Below, one piece after another: positions 6,317 through 8,032 of a stretch of DNA of 8,032 nucleotides. A program made the position numbers and the translations under genes. The DNA comes from an uncultured Solirubrobacteraceae bacterium (GTDB taxonomy: Bacteria; Actinomycetota; Thermoleophilia; Solirubrobacterales; Solirubrobacteraceae), in assembly GCA_902806215.1 (NCBI GenBank), contig CADCVT010000012.1, positions 1 through 8,032 of the forward strand, in the 5' to 3' direction. The notes beneath the pieces were generated by a model. It did not search any database and was not told the DNA's origin. It worked only from the letters and a program-made list of their open reading frames with translations. Every line of letters starts with the position of its first letter. Within the stretch, counting starts at the first letter, position 1.

Positions 6317-7066
6317 ATGGCCGGGCATTCCAAATGGGCAGGGATCAAGCACAAGAAGGCGATCGTCGACTCCCGCCGCGGCAAGCTCTTCACCAAGCTC
6401 GCACGCGCGATCACGGTGGCGGCGAAGGAGGGCGGCGGCGACCCGAACATGAACGCCACGCTCGGCCTCGCGGTGCAGAAGGCGAAGGACGCCTCGATGC
6501 CCAAGGACAACATCGAGCGCGCGATCGCCAAGGGCACCGGCGCGGGCGCCGACGCCGAGAACTGGGAGGCCGTCGTCTACGAGGGCTACGGGCCCGGCGG
6601 CGTCGCGATGCTCATCGAGGCGATGACCGACAACCGCAACCGCACGGGGTCGGAGGTCCGCCACATGCTCTCCAAGCACGGCGGCAGCCTCGGCGAGCCC
6701 GGCTCGGTCGCCTACCTGTTCGACAAGCGCGGCGTCATCGTCATCGACGCCGAGAAGTACTCCGAGGACGACCTCATGCCCGCCGTCGAGGCCGGCGCCG
6801 AGGACATCGTCCAGGACGACACCGTCTTCGAGGTCCTCACCGAGCCCGCCGTGCTCACCGACGTGCGCGAGGCGCTCACCGCCGCCGACATCGAGGTCGA
6901 GTCGGCGGAGATCCGCTGGCAGCCCAAGACGACCGTCGAGCTCGACGAGGAGGGCGCCGTGAAGCTGATGAAGCTCATCGACGCGCTCGAGGACAACGAC
7001 GACGTCGACCAGGTCAACGCGAACTTCGACGTCTCGGCGGAGATCCTCGAGAAGGTTGCCGGATAG
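6317..7066 (+). CDS. yebC: YebC/TACO1-family protein
   Basis: A 249-residue full-length member of the YebC/PmpR/TACO1 family, cytoplasmic proteins described as translation factors aiding ribosomes at proline-rich stretches and, in older work, as transcriptional regulators. The N-terminus M-A-G-H-S-K-W-A-G-I-K-H-K-K is diagnostic. It is followed by R-G-K-L-F-T-K-L and the D-A-S-M-P-K-D-N-I-E-R-A-I motif. E-G-Y-G-P-G-G-V-A and T-D-N-R-N-R-T come next, then S-K-H-G-G-S-L and a C-terminal V-x-A-N-F-D-V end. All expected family blocks are present with no frameshift. The ATG is unambiguous. The gene lies 17 bases after the sugar operon but appears to have its own promoter. The usual ruvCAB neighbours are absent on both visible sides. 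Its stop codon overlaps the putative ATA start of the next gene. Confidence 0.97.
   Translation: MAGHSKWAGIKHKKAIVDSRRGKLFTKLARAITVAAKEGGGDPNMNATLGLAVQKAKDASMPKDNIERAIAKGTGAGADAENWEAVVYEGYGPGGVAMLIEAMTDNRNRTGSEVRHMLSKHGGSLGEPGSVAYLFDKRGVIVIDAEKYSEDDLMPAVEAGAEDIVQDDTVFEVLTEPAVLTDVREALTAADIEVESAEIRWQPKTTVELDEEGAVKLMKLIDALEDNDDVDQVNANFDVSAEILEKVAG
7049..7055 (+). promoter_or_regulatory. Ribosome-binding site supporting an ATA start for the next gene
   Basis: GAGAAGG lies inside the last codons of yebC and ends seven bases before ATA at 7063, ideal spacing for initiation there. No ATG, GTG or TTG occurs in the WS/DGAT frame between 6601 and 7125. This site therefore decides where translation is most likely to begin. 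Confidence 0.5.
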
Positions 7067-8032
7067 CCGACGAGCTGTCGCCGGCCGACCGCGCCTCGCT
7101 CGCCGCCGAGCAGGGCCCGGTCAACATGGCGGTCGGCGGGCTCCTCGTCTTCGAGGACCCGATCGACCACGCCGCTCTGCTCGAGCGGCTCGAGGGGCGG
7201 CTGCACCTCGTCCCGCGCTACCGCCAGCGCCTGCGGACGCCGGCGCCGGGCCTGAACCCCGCGTGGGTCGACGACACGGCGTTCGACCTCGGCTGGCACG
7301 TCCGGCGCGCGACGGTGGGCAAGGACGGGCTCCCGGAGTTCGTCGGCCACGAGATGTCGCGGCGCCTCGACCGCACGCGGCCGCTGTGGGAGCTCACGGT
7401 GGTCGACGGCGAGGTCCCGGCGGTGCTCGTGAAGATGCACCACGCGCTCGTCGACGGGATGGCGGCGATCGGGATCGGGATGGTGCTGCTCGACCCGACG
7501 CCCGAGCCGATGGAGCTGCCCGAGCCCGAGAGCGAGTGGGAGCCGCGCCGCTACGACCGCCGGCGTCACCTGGCGAAGCTCGCGATCTCTCCCGTCGGCA
7601 CCGCCCGGCGGCTCATGACCCCGCGCGACCCGCGCGACCTGCGCAAGGCGACCGAGCTGCTGACCCAGCTGGCCAAGACGCGGCCCGCCGCGCCCATGAC
7701 GCCGCTCAACCGCAGTCTCGGCCCGAACCGCCGCTTCGCGATGATGCGCGCGCCCCTCGACCGCATCAAGGCGCACGGCAAGGTCAACGACGTGCTGCTG
7801 GCGCTCGTCTCCGAGATGCTCGCCGCCTACTCCCACGAGGACGTCGTCGCGCTCGTCCCGGTCAGCGTGCGCAAGCCGGGGGAGGAGGGCGGCAACCGGA
7901 TCTCGACGGTCCTCGTCGACCTCCCGGTCTCCGAGGACGACTTCGAGGAGCGGCTGGCGACCATCAGCGCGGCCATGACCGAGCTCAAGGAGTCCGAGGC
8001 GGTCCGGGCCGGCGCGATCCTCGCCGGCGCGA
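7063..8032 (+). CDS. WS/DGAT-type O-acyltransferase (wax ester synthase/diacylglycerol acyltransferase), 3'-partial
   Basis: The 5' part (323 codons) of a bifunctional wax-ester-synthase/acyl-CoA:diacylglycerol acyltransferase family member, which esterifies fatty alcohols or diacylglycerol to make neutral storage lipid at the membrane. The N-terminus reads L-S-P-A-D-R-A-S-L, matching the family's usual first motif. P-L-W-E (107-110) follows, then the catalytic H126-H127-A-L-V-D131-G132 (HHxxxDG). N-D-V (242-244) and G-N-R-I-S (277-281) mark the C-terminal half. The protein runs off the window; full members are about 450-480 residues. No ATG, GTG or TTG lies upstream in frame. The proposed start is ATA 7063, overlapping the yebC TAG, with GAGAAGG seven bases before it. 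CTG 7075 or ATG 7126 are alternatives, but ATG 7126 would remove the conserved start. The frame itself is secure; the start codon is inferred. Confidence 0.85.
   Translation, partial: MADELSPADRASLAAEQGPVNMAVGGLLVFEDPIDHAALLERLEGRLHLVPRYRQRLRTPAPGLNPAWVDDTAFDLGWHVRRATVGKDGLPEFVGHEMSRRLDRTRPLWELTVVDGEVPAVLVKMHHALVDGMAAIGIGMVLLDPTPEPMELPEPESEWEPRRYDRRRHLAKLAISPVGTARRLMTPRDPRDLRKATELLTQLAKTRPAAPMTPLNRSLGPNRRFAMMRAPLDRIKAHGKVNDVLLALVSEMLAAYSHEDVVALVPVSVRKPGEEGGNRISTVLVDLPVSEDDFEERLATISAAMTELKESEAVRAGAILAGA

Noticed and set aside
6712..7836. 374-codon minus-strand frame antisense to yebC and the WS/DGAT gene
   Set aside because: A typical high-GC shadow frame rich in Arg and Val. The plus-strand proteins here have clear family motifs in both parts.

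Overview
This window looks like chromosomal DNA from a very GC-rich actinobacterium. Start codons are often GTG or TTG, third codon positions are almost all G or C, and genes overlap by 4 bases. The YebC and wax-ester-synthase-type sequences resemble those I recall from the Thermoleophilia (Solirubrobacterales-like). That placement comes from remembered family resemblance, not from a search. About 6.3 kb is a surface-polysaccharide or glycolipid biosynthesis island, followed by two unrelated genes.

Layout. (a) 5-667 (+): a hexapeptide-repeat acyltransferase, converging on a minus-strand pair. (b) 552-1427 (-) is a family 2 glycosyltransferase and 1421-about 2212 (-) a class I SAM methyltransferase. 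They form a two-gene operon read right to left, methyltransferase first. (c) A short divergent control region at about 2185-2239 carries a perfect 8-9-8 inverted repeat. (d) 2240-6299 (+) is a tightly packed five-gene operon: RfbF-like sugar-1-phosphate nucleotidyltransferase, extended SDR sugar epimerase/dehydratase, family 2 glycosyltransferase, family 4 glycosyltransferase, and a small methyltransferase. The first four genes are joined by 4-base start/stop overlaps (GTGA, ATGA, GTGA) and the last overlap is 20 bases. (e) 6317-7066 (+): yebC-family gene with a candidate leaderless promoter. (f) 7063 to the window end (+): 5' part of a WS/DGAT-type acyltransferase that has no normal start codon near its conserved N-terminus.

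How the genes fit together: the nucleotidyltransferase would activate a hexose-1-phosphate (CDP-glucose by family analogy). The SDR enzyme would modify the nucleotide sugar, three glycosyltransferases would assemble the glycan, and the two methyltransferases and the LbH acyltransferase would decorate it. No polymerase, flippase or ABC exporter lies in the window, so the cluster probably continues to the left. The final product cannot be named from sequence.

No stretch over 300 bases lacks a gene. I saw no tRNA, rRNA, CRISPR array, insertion sequence or convincing rho-independent terminator. The most interesting points are the ATA start overlapping the yebC stop, the divergent palindrome, a strong ribosome-binding site plus ATG one frame away from the methyltransferase, the 116-base tail-to-tail overlap, and an RfbF-type enzyme paired with an SDR that lacks the usual 4,6-dehydratase residues.
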